64,000 nt of DNA, from positions 10,486-74,485 of the forward strand of contig CAUQXI010000018.1 in assembly GCA_963522145.1 (NCBI GenBank), in the 5' to 3' direction. The DNA comes from Mesorhizobium_B sp963522145. Its GTDB lineage: Bacteria; Pseudomonadota; Alphaproteobacteria; Rhizobiales; Rhizobiaceae. The position numbers and the translations under genes were made by a program. Every line of letters begins with the position of its first letter. Position 1 is the stretch's first letter. Shown here one piece after another: positions 53,042-61,189 of the stretch. The notes beneath the pieces are model-generated. The model did not search any database, had not been told where the DNA came from, and saw nothing but the letters and a program-made list of their open reading frames with translations.

Positions 53042-54160
53042 ATGAGAGAGCAGCGGGTGACGGGTGACGCTCCCAAGGCTGGCGCAAAGATAGAGCTGCG
53101 TGGTCTTTCGAAGTTCTACGGTGAGGCGGCCGCGGTCGAGAATATCGATCTGACCGTTGGAGCCGGCGAGTTCCTGACATTTCTCGGGCCGAGCGGCTCC
53201 GGAAAGTCGACCACGCTGATGATGATCGCGGGATTTGTCACGCCGACGGCCGGCGATATCCTGCTCAACGGCGCCTCGATCGTCTCGCAGCCGGTGCATA
53301 AGCGCAATATCGGGATGGTGTTCCAGAATTATGCGCTCTTTCCTCACTTGAGTGTCGAGCGGAACGTGGCCTTCCCGCTCGAAATGCGCGGCGTCGGGCG
53401 CGCGGAGATCGGCGCGCGTGTCCAGGCGGCACTGGAGCTCGTCCGGCTCCAAAAGTTCGGCGGCCGCAGGCCGGCACAGCTTTCCGGCGGCCAGCAGCAG
53501 CGCGTCGCCCTTGCCCGCGCGCTCGTGTTCAAGCCGCCCGTCCTTCTGCTGGATGAGCCGCTTGGGGCTCTCGACGCCAAGCTGCGCGAGGAAATGAAGT
53601 TCGAGCTCAAGCAGCTTCATCACAAGGTCGGCGCAACCATCTTGTTTGTCACGCACGATCAGGAAGAGGCACTGACCCTGTCGGACCGGATCATGGTCTT
53701 CGAGGGTGGGAAGGCGGCCCAGCTCGGCACCCCCGATGCCCTCTACAGCCGCCCGGAAAACAAGTTCGTGGCCGACTTCATCGGTGAGACCAACCTGCTC
53801 ACCGGCGCGGTGCGGACAATCGATGGCGATGAGTGCCGACTGAGCCTGGCGGAGAACATCGAGGTGACCGCGCCGCTGCGTCCGGGATGGGCCACGCCGC
53901 AACAATCCGCCTCATACACGCTGCGGCCCGAGCCCGTTGTTCTGGGGGACGCTGCCAAAGGCAAGCACAACAGCTTCACTGCAAAGGTCCAGGAATTCCT
54001 GTTTGTCGGGAATTCCACGAAATATCTTCTGGAGCTGACGCCCGGCATCTCCATCAAGGCGCGGGTTCAGGCCTCGCCCCACTCACTTGGTCTTCGGGCC
54101 GGGGACACGATCACAGTCGGATGGGACAAACAAGACATGCTCCTGATCGAGAGCAACTAA
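53042..54160 (+). CDS. Spermidine/putrescine-type ABC transporter ATP-binding protein
   Basis: A 372-residue ATPase of the PotA type: Walker A GPSGSGKSTTLMMIAGFV, Q-loop FQNYALFPHLSVERN, signature LSGGQQQRVALARALV and Walker B VLLLDEPLGALDAKL, His switch VTHDQEEALTLSD, then a TOBE-like tail with YTLRPEPVVLG. The upstream ATG at 52997 with AGGA is possible but adds 15 atypical residues. It energises the two permeases that follow. Not an orthologue of potG at 25.4 kb; substrate is open. Confidence 0.9.
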   Translation: MREQRVTGDAPKAGAKIELRGLSKFYGEAAAVENIDLTVGAGEFLTFLGPSGSGKSTTLMMIAGFVTPTAGDILLNGASIVSQPVHKRNIGMVFQNYALFPHLSVERNVAFPLEMRGVGRAEIGARVQAALELVRLQKFGGRRPAQLSGGQQQRVALARALVFKPPVLLLDEPLGALDAKLREEMKFELKQLHHKVGATILFVTHDQEEALTLSDRIMVFEGGKAAQLGTPDALYSRPENKFVADFIGETNLLTGAVRTIDGDECRLSLAENIEVTAPLRPGWATPQQSASYTLRPEPVVLGDAAKGKHNSFTAKVQEFLFVGNSTKYLLELTPGISIKARVQASPHSLGLRAGDTITVGWDKQDMLLIESN

Positions 54161-54220
54161 CCAGAAGCTTTCCGGCTGACAGATGACGCTCAACACAATC
54201 ATAAAACGAGGAGAACGACA

Positions 54221-55312
54221 TTGAAGTATACACGTAGAGATTTCTTGCGAACCACCGCTTTGGCCGGAGCAGCGGTCGGCGCGGGGTTCGCTAGCCCGGG
54301 CGCTCTCGTTCCAGCCCGTGCGGCGTCGCTCGACGAGGTCATGGCTGGCCTCAAGGGCAAGAGCATGACCGTCTCCTCATGGGGCGGCGCGTTTCAGGAA
54401 GCGCAGCGCAACGCCTGGTTCACCCCCTTCGCGAAGGCGGCGGGCGTGACGGTCAGCGAGGACACCGACCCCACCAACGCGCGCATCATTGCGATGGTGA
54501 AGAACGATGCCGTCACCTGGGATCTTTGCGATGTCGGGCTGGAGCAGGCGTTTGCCGCCGGCGAGGACGGTTACCTCGCGCCTCTCGACTATGACGTCAT
54601 CAATACCGATGGCATCCCGAAAGCCTTTGTGACGAAATACGGCATCGGAAACATCACATGGGCCAGCGTCTTCGCTTTCCGCAGCGATGCTGTCGGCGGG
54701 GAGAAGCCCGCCTCCGTGACAGATTTCTGGGACCTGAAGCGCTTTCCCGGCAAGCGGACCATGCGCGATTATCCGCTCGACGCCATTCCATGGGCGCTGC
54801 TGGCCAGCGGCCTTTCGAAGGACGAGATCTATCCGATCACCGACGAAAAGCTCGATCGGGCATTTGCGAAGCTCGACGAGATCAAGGGCGAGGTGATCTG
54901 GTGGACCAGCGGTGCGCAGCCGGCGCAGCTGCTTGCCAGCAAGGAGGTCGCCCTGGCCCACATCTGGAACGGCCGCGTGGGCACGCTTCTCGATGAGAAG
55001 GTTCCGGTCGAGATCGTCTGGAAGGATTCGCATCTTCTGGTGGATGCGTGGTCGGTTCCCGCCAAGGCGCCCAACTCCGACGTGGCGATGGCATTCATCG
55101 GCTGGGCGTCGAACGCGGAGAACAATGCACGCATCTCCGAAGAGATCGCCTATGGTCCGGTGAATGCCAACGCCATCCCGCTGGCTTCCCGCAAATACGA
55201 GAACATCCTTCCGACGCCGCATGTCGATGAGATGATCGTCTGCGACTACAACTGGTGGGGTCCCAACATCACCAAGGTGCTGGAACGCTGGCAGGAGTGG
55301 AAGAGCGCTTGA
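54221..55312 (+). CDS. Tat-exported extracellular solute-binding protein (PotD-like)
   Basis: A 363-residue protein beginning with a twin-arginine signal MKYTRRDFLRTTALAGAAVG (RRDFLR), cleaved after PARA. The mature part has MTVSSWGGAFQEAQRNAWFT, the PotD/SBP_bac_8 opening, and IWNGRVGTLLDEKVPVEIVW. AGGAG lies 8 nt before a TTG start. A Tat signal is uncommon for this transporter family and hints at folding in the cytoplasm before export. It lies 60 bp after the ATPase gene. Confidence 0.88.
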   Translation: MKYTRRDFLRTTALAGAAVGAGFASPGALVPARAASLDEVMAGLKGKSMTVSSWGGAFQEAQRNAWFTPFAKAAGVTVSEDTDPTNARIIAMVKNDAVTWDLCDVGLEQAFAAGEDGYLAPLDYDVINTDGIPKAFVTKYGIGNITWASVFAFRSDAVGGEKPASVTDFWDLKRFPGKRTMRDYPLDAIPWALLASGLSKDEIYPITDEKLDRAFAKLDEIKGEVIWWTSGAQPAQLLASKEVALAHIWNGRVGTLLDEKVPVEIVWKDSHLLVDAWSVPAKAPNSDVAMAFIGWASNAENNARISEEIAYGPVNANAIPLASRKYENILPTPHVDEMIVCDYNWWGPNITKVLERWQEWKSA

Positions 55313-55370
55313 TCTGTGCTAGGCGGGCCTCCCTTTGGACGCCCGCCACCCACGGCATCGCAGTAGCACG

Positions 55371-56261
55371 ATGACAGAGATCGCAGCAGGCACGAGCACG
55401 ACGCAGTTCCGGCGCATCGAGCGCTCGGAACGGTGGGTTCATTTCAACCTGATGTTGCCGTGCCTGCTGTTCGTCGCGGTTTTCTTCTTCGTTCCGATCT
55501 CCATTTTCCTGTCCCAGAGCATTTTCGATCCTTCGTTCACGACAGAGCCGTTCGCGAAGTTCTTCGCCCGTCCGGTCTATGCGACAGTGCACTGGACGAC
55601 ACTGTTCCTTTCGTTTGTGACCGCCCTAGCGACGCTGGTGCTCGGCTATCCAGTCGCATTTCTGCTCACGCATATGAGCGGCCGGAAGAAAACGGTGGTT
55701 CTCGTCCTCGTCATCATCCCGTTCTGGACGAATATCCTCGTGCGGATGTTCGCCTGGCTGGCGCTGCTTGGCCAAAACGGCGTCATCAACAGCAATCTGG
55801 TGGAACTGGGCATCATCAGTCAGCCGCTGCCGCTGCTCTACAACTTCTTCTCGGTCACACTGGGCATGACCCACTACATGCTGCCCTTCATGATATTGCC
55901 GTGCTTCGCGGCGATGGCGGCGATCCCGAAGAACCTGACGCAGGCAGCAGCGAACCTCGGCGCCACGCCGTTCGTCGCCTTCTGGCGGGTATTCCTGCCC
56001 CTCAGCCTTCCCGGCGCCGTGTCCGGCAGCCTGCTCGTATTCATTCTCAGCCTCGGCTTCTACATCACGCCTGCGCTGATGGGCGGACCTCAGAACACCA
56101 TGTTTTCCCAGTTGATCGAGATACAGATCAACCAGACCCTGAACTGGGGATTTGCGGCGGCGCTGTCGTCCATCTTGGTCGTGATCACGATCATCCTGTA
56201 TGTCGCTTACAATAAGCTGATCAACGTGGAGAAGATCTACGGGACGGGAGCGCCGGCGTGA
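55371..56261 (+). CDS. ABC transporter permease, PotB type
   Basis: A 296-residue inner-membrane protein with six hydrophobic segments. HFNLMLPCLLFVAVFFFVPI early, IIPFWTNILVRMFAWLALLG in the middle and TQAAANLGATPFVAFWRVF near residue 210 (EAA loop) are typical of PotB/PotH. ATG at 55371 is chosen; the in-frame codon at 55335 adds 12 poor residues. The stop overlaps the next permease start. Confidence 0.9.
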   Translation: MTEIAAGTSTTQFRRIERSERWVHFNLMLPCLLFVAVFFFVPISIFLSQSIFDPSFTTEPFAKFFARPVYATVHWTTLFLSFVTALATLVLGYPVAFLLTHMSGRKKTVVLVLVIIPFWTNILVRMFAWLALLGQNGVINSNLVELGIISQPLPLLYNFFSVTLGMTHYMLPFMILPCFAAMAAIPKNLTQAAANLGATPFVAFWRVFLPLSLPGAVSGSLLVFILSLGFYITPALMGGPQNTMFSQLIEIQINQTLNWGFAAALSSILVVITIILYVAYNKLINVEKIYGTGAPA

Positions 56262-57058
56262 ACATGGATGGCCCGCTGACGCTCGGCAAAGCGTTCCTCT
56301 ATCTATTCGTCGGCCTGGTGATCTTCTTCCTGATCATACCGAATTTTATCGTCGTCCCGATTTCGTTCAGCAGTTCCTCCCTGCTGCAGTTCCCGCCTAC
56401 GGGCTTCTCGTTGAAATGGTACCAGAGATATTGGGAGTTGCCGGGATGGCTGGACGCGACCGTCAACAGCTTCATTGTCGGCGTCTTGACGGCACTCCTG
56501 TCCACGCTTCTCGGGGGACTGACGGCCTACGGCCTTGTGCGCGGTAATTTGCGCAGCCGGCGCCTCGTCGAATCGCTGCTCATGCTGCCGATCATCATTC
56601 CCTCGCTGGTGACAGCCATCGCGCTTTTCAACATCATGTCCTATCTCCGTCTGACGGGAACGCTCGCCGGCTTCGTGATCGGCCATACAGTCATCGCGCT
56701 CCCCTTCGTGATCACCATCATGTCTAACGCCTTGCGCGGCATGGACCCGGTGCTGGAGAAGGCGGCGCGCAGCCTGGGCGCCAGTCGCCTGATGACCATC
56801 CGGCGGGTCACGATTCCGGTCACGATGCCGGCCGTCGTTTCATCGGCGCTGTTCGCCTTCCTGATCTCCTTCGATGAACTGCTCATCTCGCTCTTCATCT
56901 CCAGCCCGACCGTGTCCACCCTCCCCAAGAAGCTCTGGGAAGGCATCCGGTTCGAGATCGAGCCGACCCTTGCCGCCGTATCCACGCTGCTGGTGGTGTT
57001 CAGCCTGCTCGCGCTGTCGGTCGTCGGCATGTTCTTAAGCCGGAGAAGGCGAGCCTAG
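56258..57058 (+). CDS. ABC transporter permease, PotC type
   Basis: A 266-residue permease with six hydrophobic segments. PPTGFSLKWYQRYWELPGW, the TLGFNS-like TVNSFIVGVLTALLST and the EAA loop LEKAARSLGASRLMTIRRV near residue 175 are PotC/PotI-like. GTG at 56258 overlaps the previous stop (GTGA); ATG at 56264 is an equal alternative. It completes the transporter. Confidence 0.9.
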   Translation: MNMDGPLTLGKAFLYLFVGLVIFFLIIPNFIVVPISFSSSSLLQFPPTGFSLKWYQRYWELPGWLDATVNSFIVGVLTALLSTLLGGLTAYGLVRGNLRSRRLVESLLMLPIIIPSLVTAIALFNIMSYLRLTGTLAGFVIGHTVIALPFVITIMSNALRGMDPVLEKAARSLGASRLMTIRRVTIPVTMPAVVSSALFAFLISFDELLISLFISSPTVSTLPKKLWEGIRFEIEPTLAAVSTLLVVFSLLALSVVGMFLSRRRRA

Positions 57059-57213
57059 CTTGGCAGCCTCGCGAATGCTCCTGCGAGCGAGTTCCAACAA
57101 CCCTGTCAAAGTCCAGCAGCCCGCGACGTTTGCCTCGTCTTCCTCAACGGCATTGGAGATGAAGAGGCATGATGCGGCCCAAAGATCACAATCGCATCCA
57201 CTGAAAGCCTGAA

Positions 57214-58407
57214 ATGGAAAACGTCACTCTCATGTCCACCAGCGCGAAGACTCCGATCTTCACCCTGGACGAATTCCGGCGTCGGCTGGATGCCATACAA
57301 ACGGAGATGAGGTCGCGCGGGGTCGAGCTCCTGCTGCTCGACCAGCCCGAGATGATTTTCCACTTCGTCGGCTATGCCATGTCGGAAGGCTACCACCAGT
57401 TCTGCGCCATACCGCAGCAAGGCGATCCGGTCGTGGTCCTGCGGACCGTCGACGAAGGCACCTGCCGGGAGTTTGCCTATGTCGATGACGGCAACATTGT
57501 CGGGTTTCGCGACTGGGACGATCCGCTTTCCGTGTTGACGAAGACGCTGTCTGCCCGAGGCATGCGGGCGAACCGGATCGGAATAGACCGCAACTCCTAC
57601 AGCCTCACGCTGCGCAGGTTCGATGCGCTGCAAGAGGCGTTCCAGGAAGCGTCTTTCGTCGATTTCTCCGAATTCCTCATCGCGTTCCGAGCCGGGAAAT
57701 CGCATGAGGAGGTCGAGATGCTCCGTCGCTCATCGCGCATAGCGGACGAGGCAATCGAGGCCCTGCTCCAAGAAATCCAACCGGGTCACAGTGCTCGCGA
57801 CTGCATCGCCCTGGCCTCCAAGCATGTCATTCGGCTCGGCGGCGATCTCGGTGTGATCGGCGTGGTTACCCGGGCGATCGACGAAATGAAGATGCACGCG
57901 ATCGTCGATGACGTTCCGCTCTGCGCAGGGTCCCTGCTGCATCTCGAGCTTATCCCGCAGTTCCAGGGCTATTCCTCGCGCATCATGCGGCCAGTCTCTT
58001 TCGGCCCCGCATCGCGAGAGATCACGGAGATCGCCGAAACCATTGTTGCAATCCAGGATGGTCAGTTCGAGGCAATGCGGCCGGGTGCAAAGGCCGGCGA
58101 CGTCGACGCGATCGTGCGTGATGGGCTGCTGAAAGCGGGACTCAAGAAAGAATACCGCAATATTTCCGGCTATAGCCTTGGCTACTATCAGCAGTTCACC
58201 TCACGCTCCAGCGACTTCACCTACACGTTCCGGCCCGGCGACAACTGGACTCTCGTGGAGAACATGGTGTTTCACATGTACACTGTTGCGAAGGGTCTTG
58301 CATTCAGTGAAACCGTCGTCGTCACCCCCGATGGGGGCGTTCGCCTGACCCAGACTCCTCGAAACCTTCTCGTCGTTCCGATCGGTGCCGAACCGGCAGC
58401 AGGCTGA
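57214..58407 (+). CDS. M24-family 'pita-bread' hydrolase with a degenerate metal site
   Basis: A 397-residue creatinase/aminopeptidase-P fold protein: N-terminal creatinase domain (20-155) and C-terminal pita-bread domain (165-390). The five metal ligands of M24 peptidases are mostly lost: first Asp is Glu245 (LLHLELIPQ), second Asp is Arg257 (YSSRIMRP), the GHG His is Tyr320 (SGYSLGYYQ), the first Glu is replaced in NMVFHMYT, only Glu367 (FSETVVVT) remains. His228 (KMHAI) remains at a position used for catalysis in creatinase. The product is probably a metal-free amidino/amide hydrolase acting on the compound imported by the adjacent transporter. MENVTLM... start at ATG 57214. Confidence 0.85.
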   Translation: MENVTLMSTSAKTPIFTLDEFRRRLDAIQTEMRSRGVELLLLDQPEMIFHFVGYAMSEGYHQFCAIPQQGDPVVVLRTVDEGTCREFAYVDDGNIVGFRDWDDPLSVLTKTLSARGMRANRIGIDRNSYSLTLRRFDALQEAFQEASFVDFSEFLIAFRAGKSHEEVEMLRRSSRIADEAIEALLQEIQPGHSARDCIALASKHVIRLGGDLGVIGVVTRAIDEMKMHAIVDDVPLCAGSLLHLELIPQFQGYSSRIMRPVSFGPASREITEIAETIVAIQDGQFEAMRPGAKAGDVDAIVRDGLLKAGLKKEYRNISGYSLGYYQQFTSRSSDFTYTFRPGDNWTLVENMVFHMYTVAKGLAFSETVVVTPDGGVRLTQTPRNLLVVPIGAEPAAG

Positions 58408-58446
58408 AGCGCCGAGATGCTGGCATCACGGTAGATCCCGCACCCG

Positions 58447-59235
58447 TCACGCCAGACGTTTGGCGCGGTGCATCGGCACGAGCATGACCAGTTTGTGATC
58501 CGGGCGTTCTGCCGGGCTGAACGTGTGCTGTTCGAAGTGCAGGATGCCATCGCTCGGATGGTGGAAGGTGCGCGGTCCGCCGACACGGTGCTGGACGTCC
58601 TGATCGTCCCAGGTGCGGGCAAAGAGAGGGCTCTCGGCTTTCAACGAAGCGATAAACGCCTTCACCTGCGCGTCCCGGAACGTGTGACCGAAGTCGGCGC
58701 GAAACTCCGCCAGGAGCCGGCGCGCCCGATCCTGCCAGTCCGGGATCAGAGCGCGCGCCGTTGCATCGAGGAACACGAAACGAAGCAGGTTGCGCTGATG
58801 GTCGCCGTCCAGCCAGCCATGGAAGAGCCTGGCAGCGGCCTCGTTCCAGCAGCACGCGTTCCAAAGGCGATCGAGACCATAGGCTGGATGGACAAGCGCG
58901 TTCACGGCGGCAAGCAGCGACGGTGGCGCGTCGCTCTCTGGCTGCTCCGCGAGATCAGGGTCGAGGCGGCCGGCGAGTTCGAAGAGGTAGGCCCTTTCCG
59001 CAACGGTCAGCGCAAGCGCACGCGCCAGCCGGCCGAGCGTTTCGGGTGATGCCTGGACGGGCCGCCCTTGCTCGATCCAAGTGCACCATGTTGCACTGAT
59101 GCCGGCTTGCGCGGCAAGCTCCTCGCGACGCAAGCCGGGCGTGCGTCGTCGCCCCCCTGACGAGGGTGGCCGCACCCGCTCCCGATGGGCACGGATGAAG
59201 TCTCCCAGCAGGCGGCGTTGATCATCCTGAAGCAT
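58447..59235 (-). CDS. XRE-family regulator with MmyB-like ligand-binding domain
   Basis: A 262-residue protein: XRE HTH at residues 8-80 (RRTPGLRREELAAQAGISAT, SPETLGRLARALALTVAERA) and a C-terminal MmyB-like domain with LHFEQHTFSPAERPDHKLVM. This class senses fatty acids or other lipids and often sits divergent from the gene it controls. ATG at 59235 (MLQDDQRRLLGDFIR) fits the family; a longer frame is not. It is divergent from two methyltransferase genes. Confidence 0.88.
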   Translation of the reverse strand: MLQDDQRRLLGDFIRAHRERVRPPSSGGRRRTPGLRREELAAQAGISATWCTWIEQGRPVQASPETLGRLARALALTVAERAYLFELAGRLDPDLAEQPESDAPPSLLAAVNALVHPAYGLDRLWNACCWNEAAARLFHGWLDGDHQRNLLRFVFLDATARALIPDWQDRARRLLAEFRADFGHTFRDAQVKAFIASLKAESPLFARTWDDQDVQHRVGGPRTFHHPSDGILHFEQHTFSPAERPDHKLVMLVPMHRAKRLA

Positions 59236-59317
59236 GGAAGCGAGTATAATAGGATAAGCTTCTGCATTGTAACAGCTTTGGCATTCGCGATCCTGCGTGG
59301 CAGCAAAGGAGCAGACG

Positions 59318-60082
59318 ATGCAAACCGCCCACGAGAAGAAGGTCGACGCCCAGTTCGGGCCGCGCGCCAAGGCCTATGTCGAAAGCGCGGTTCACGCGCA
59401 GGGACCGGACCTCGAGGCGCTGGAGGCGGTCGTCCGCGAGGTGCATCCCCGCCGCGCGCTTGATCTCGGAACCGGCGGCGGCCACGTATCCTACCTGCTG
59501 GCGCGGCATGCCGCCGAGGTTACCGCGGCCGACCTGTCGATCGAGATGCTGGCCGCTGTCGCGGCGGTCGCCTTGGATAAGCAGCTCCCCAACATCCGGA
59601 CCGTTCAAGCGGCGGCGGAATCGCTGCCCTTCGACAACAGCAGCTTCGAGTTCCTGGTCAGCCGCTACTCCGCGCATCACTGGCGTGGCTTCGAGCAGGG
59701 GCTGCGCGAGGGGAGACGAGTCTTGCAGGCCGGCTCCCCGGCCGTGTTCATCGACGCCTGTGCACCCGGCTTGCCCCTGTTCGATACCCATCTTCAAGCA
59801 GTCGAGCTGCTGCGCGACACCTCCCATGTGCGCGACTACGGTGTCGCCGAGTGGATCGCCGCGCTGAGCCGTTCCGGCTTTCGGCTCACGGCGTGCCGGA
59901 CCTGGCGCGTGCGCATGGACTTTCCGGTCTGGACGGCGCGCATGCGGACACCGGAGGAGAATGAGCGCGCGATCCGCGCGCTTCAGAAGGCAGCTTCGGC
60001 CGAGACGACAGCCTACTTCGCGATCGAGGAAGACGGCTCGTTCCTGCTCGATGTGATGATGATCGAGGCGGTCGCGGCATGA
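59318..60082 (+). CDS. Class I SAM-dependent methyltransferase
   Basis: A 254-residue enzyme: RALDLGTGGGHVSYLLARHA is the SAM motif, TAADLSIEMLAAVAAVALD follows, FLVSRYSAHHW and GLREGRRVLQAGSPAVFIDA are typical of UbiE/MenG-like (Methyltransf_11) enzymes. AGGAG lies 8 nt before the ATG. The substrate is unknown, perhaps a small metabolite or antibiotic-like compound. It overlaps the next methyltransferase gene. Confidence 0.87.
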   Translation: MQTAHEKKVDAQFGPRAKAYVESAVHAQGPDLEALEAVVREVHPRRALDLGTGGGHVSYLLARHAAEVTAADLSIEMLAAVAAVALDKQLPNIRTVQAAAESLPFDNSSFEFLVSRYSAHHWRGFEQGLREGRRVLQAGSPAVFIDACAPGLPLFDTHLQAVELLRDTSHVRDYGVAEWIAALSRSGFRLTACRTWRVRMDFPVWTARMRTPEENERAIRALQKAASAETTAYFAIEEDGSFLLDVMMIEAVAA

Positions 60083-60798
60083 GCGCGACCGCCGCTTCCG
60101 CTGCCAAGTTCGATGCCAGCCGGGCCGGTGAATATTCCGAACAGGCGCGCATCGCACTGGCCGGCTATGACGCCTGCCACGAGCTGGCGGCCTGCCTGCT
60201 GTCGGCCAGGCTGGGGCGCAACAGCGCGGCCCGGGTTCTCGCGGTCGGCGCCGGCGGCACCGCGCAGGAGATTCTCGTTGCTGCGCGGCTCGAACCGAAC
60301 TGGCGCTTTGCCGCCGTCGACCCCTCGCCGCCCATGCTGAATGCCGCGCGGGACGCAGTCGATGCGGCGGGTCTCTCCGCAAGGGTCGGGTGGCATCTCG
60401 GCACCGTCGAGGATCTGCCGCCGTGCGACCCACTCGACGCCGCGACCCTGATCGGCGTTCTGCATCATGTACCGGGCCGGGACGCCAAGCTGGTATTGTT
60501 GAAGTCGATTGCAGCGCGGCTGAAGCCGCATGCGCCACTGATCCTTGCGTGCAATCGTAACGCCTACGCCGACCGCCCGCTCTTCCTCCATGCATGGGCC
60601 GCGCGCTGGCGCCTTACCGGCGCTGCGGACGAGGAGGTCGAGGCCAAGCTCGCGCGCATCAAGCAAGGCGCCGATCCGCCTGCCTCCGATGTGGAGGTTA
60701 TCGAATTGCTGAGGCTGGCTGGGTTCGACGGTCCCGAGCTGTTCTTTTCCAGCCTGTTCTGGGGCGCGTGGATCGCTCGTCGTGCAGAGGAGGTATGA
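60079..60798 (+). CDS. Second class I SAM-dependent methyltransferase
   Basis: A 239-residue methyltransferase-like protein. RVLAVGAGGTAQEILVAARL holds the glycine motif, AAVDPSPPMLNAARDAVDA the second, and DAATLIGVLHHVPGRDAKLV the third. It starts inside the previous stop (ATGA). Two methyltransferases in a row suggest two steps on one substrate or a heterodimer. Followed by an NTF2-like gene 3 bp later. Confidence 0.87.
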   Translation: MSATAASAAKFDASRAGEYSEQARIALAGYDACHELAACLLSARLGRNSAARVLAVGAGGTAQEILVAARLEPNWRFAAVDPSPPMLNAARDAVDAAGLSARVGWHLGTVEDLPPCDPLDAATLIGVLHHVPGRDAKLVLLKSIAARLKPHAPLILACNRNAYADRPLFLHAWAARWRLTGAADEEVEAKLARIKQGADPPASDVEVIELLRLAGFDGPELFFSSLFWGAWIARRAEEV

Positions 60799-60801
60799 GA
60801 G

Positions 60802-61173
60802 ATGATGCAGGGCAAGCGATCGGCTGAGACGACCGCACAAGCCTTCGCGGAAGCGTGGATCGCCGACTGGAACCGCCGCGACGTCGACGCCGTGCTCAGC
60901 AACTTCGCGGAGGACGTTGTGTTCACGTCGCCTGTCGCGCAGCGCATCGGCTTCAGTTCGGACGGCATCGTGCGCGGCAAGACAGAGCTGCGGCGCTACT
61001 GGACGGCGGCTCTGGCGCAGAACCCCGACTTGCACTTCGACCTCATGCGCGTGTTCTCCGGCATCGATCTCCTGGTGATCGCCTACCGCAACCAGCAGGG
61101 CTCTCCGCGCACGGAGGTGCTGAAGTTCAGGAACGGGCTCGTCGTCGAGGGGTATGGAACCGTGGCCGCCTGA
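60802..61173 (+). CDS. SnoaL/NTF2-like fold protein
   Basis: A 123-residue alpha+beta barrel protein: AFAEAWIADWNRRDVDAVLS, NFAEDVVFTSPVAQRIGFSS and GIVRGKTELRRYWTAALAQN fit the SnoaL-like family. Members act as small isomerases/cyclases or ligand binders. AGGAGG 8 nt before ATG-ATG fixes the start region. It is the third gene of the methyltransferase operon. Confidence 0.82.
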   Translation: MMQGKRSAETTAQAFAEAWIADWNRRDVDAVLSNFAEDVVFTSPVAQRIGFSSDGIVRGKTELRRYWTAALAQNPDLHFDLMRVFSGIDLLVIAYRNQQGSPRTEVLKFRNGLVVEGYGTVAA

Positions 61174-61189
61174 GCAAGCCGACGCCCCG

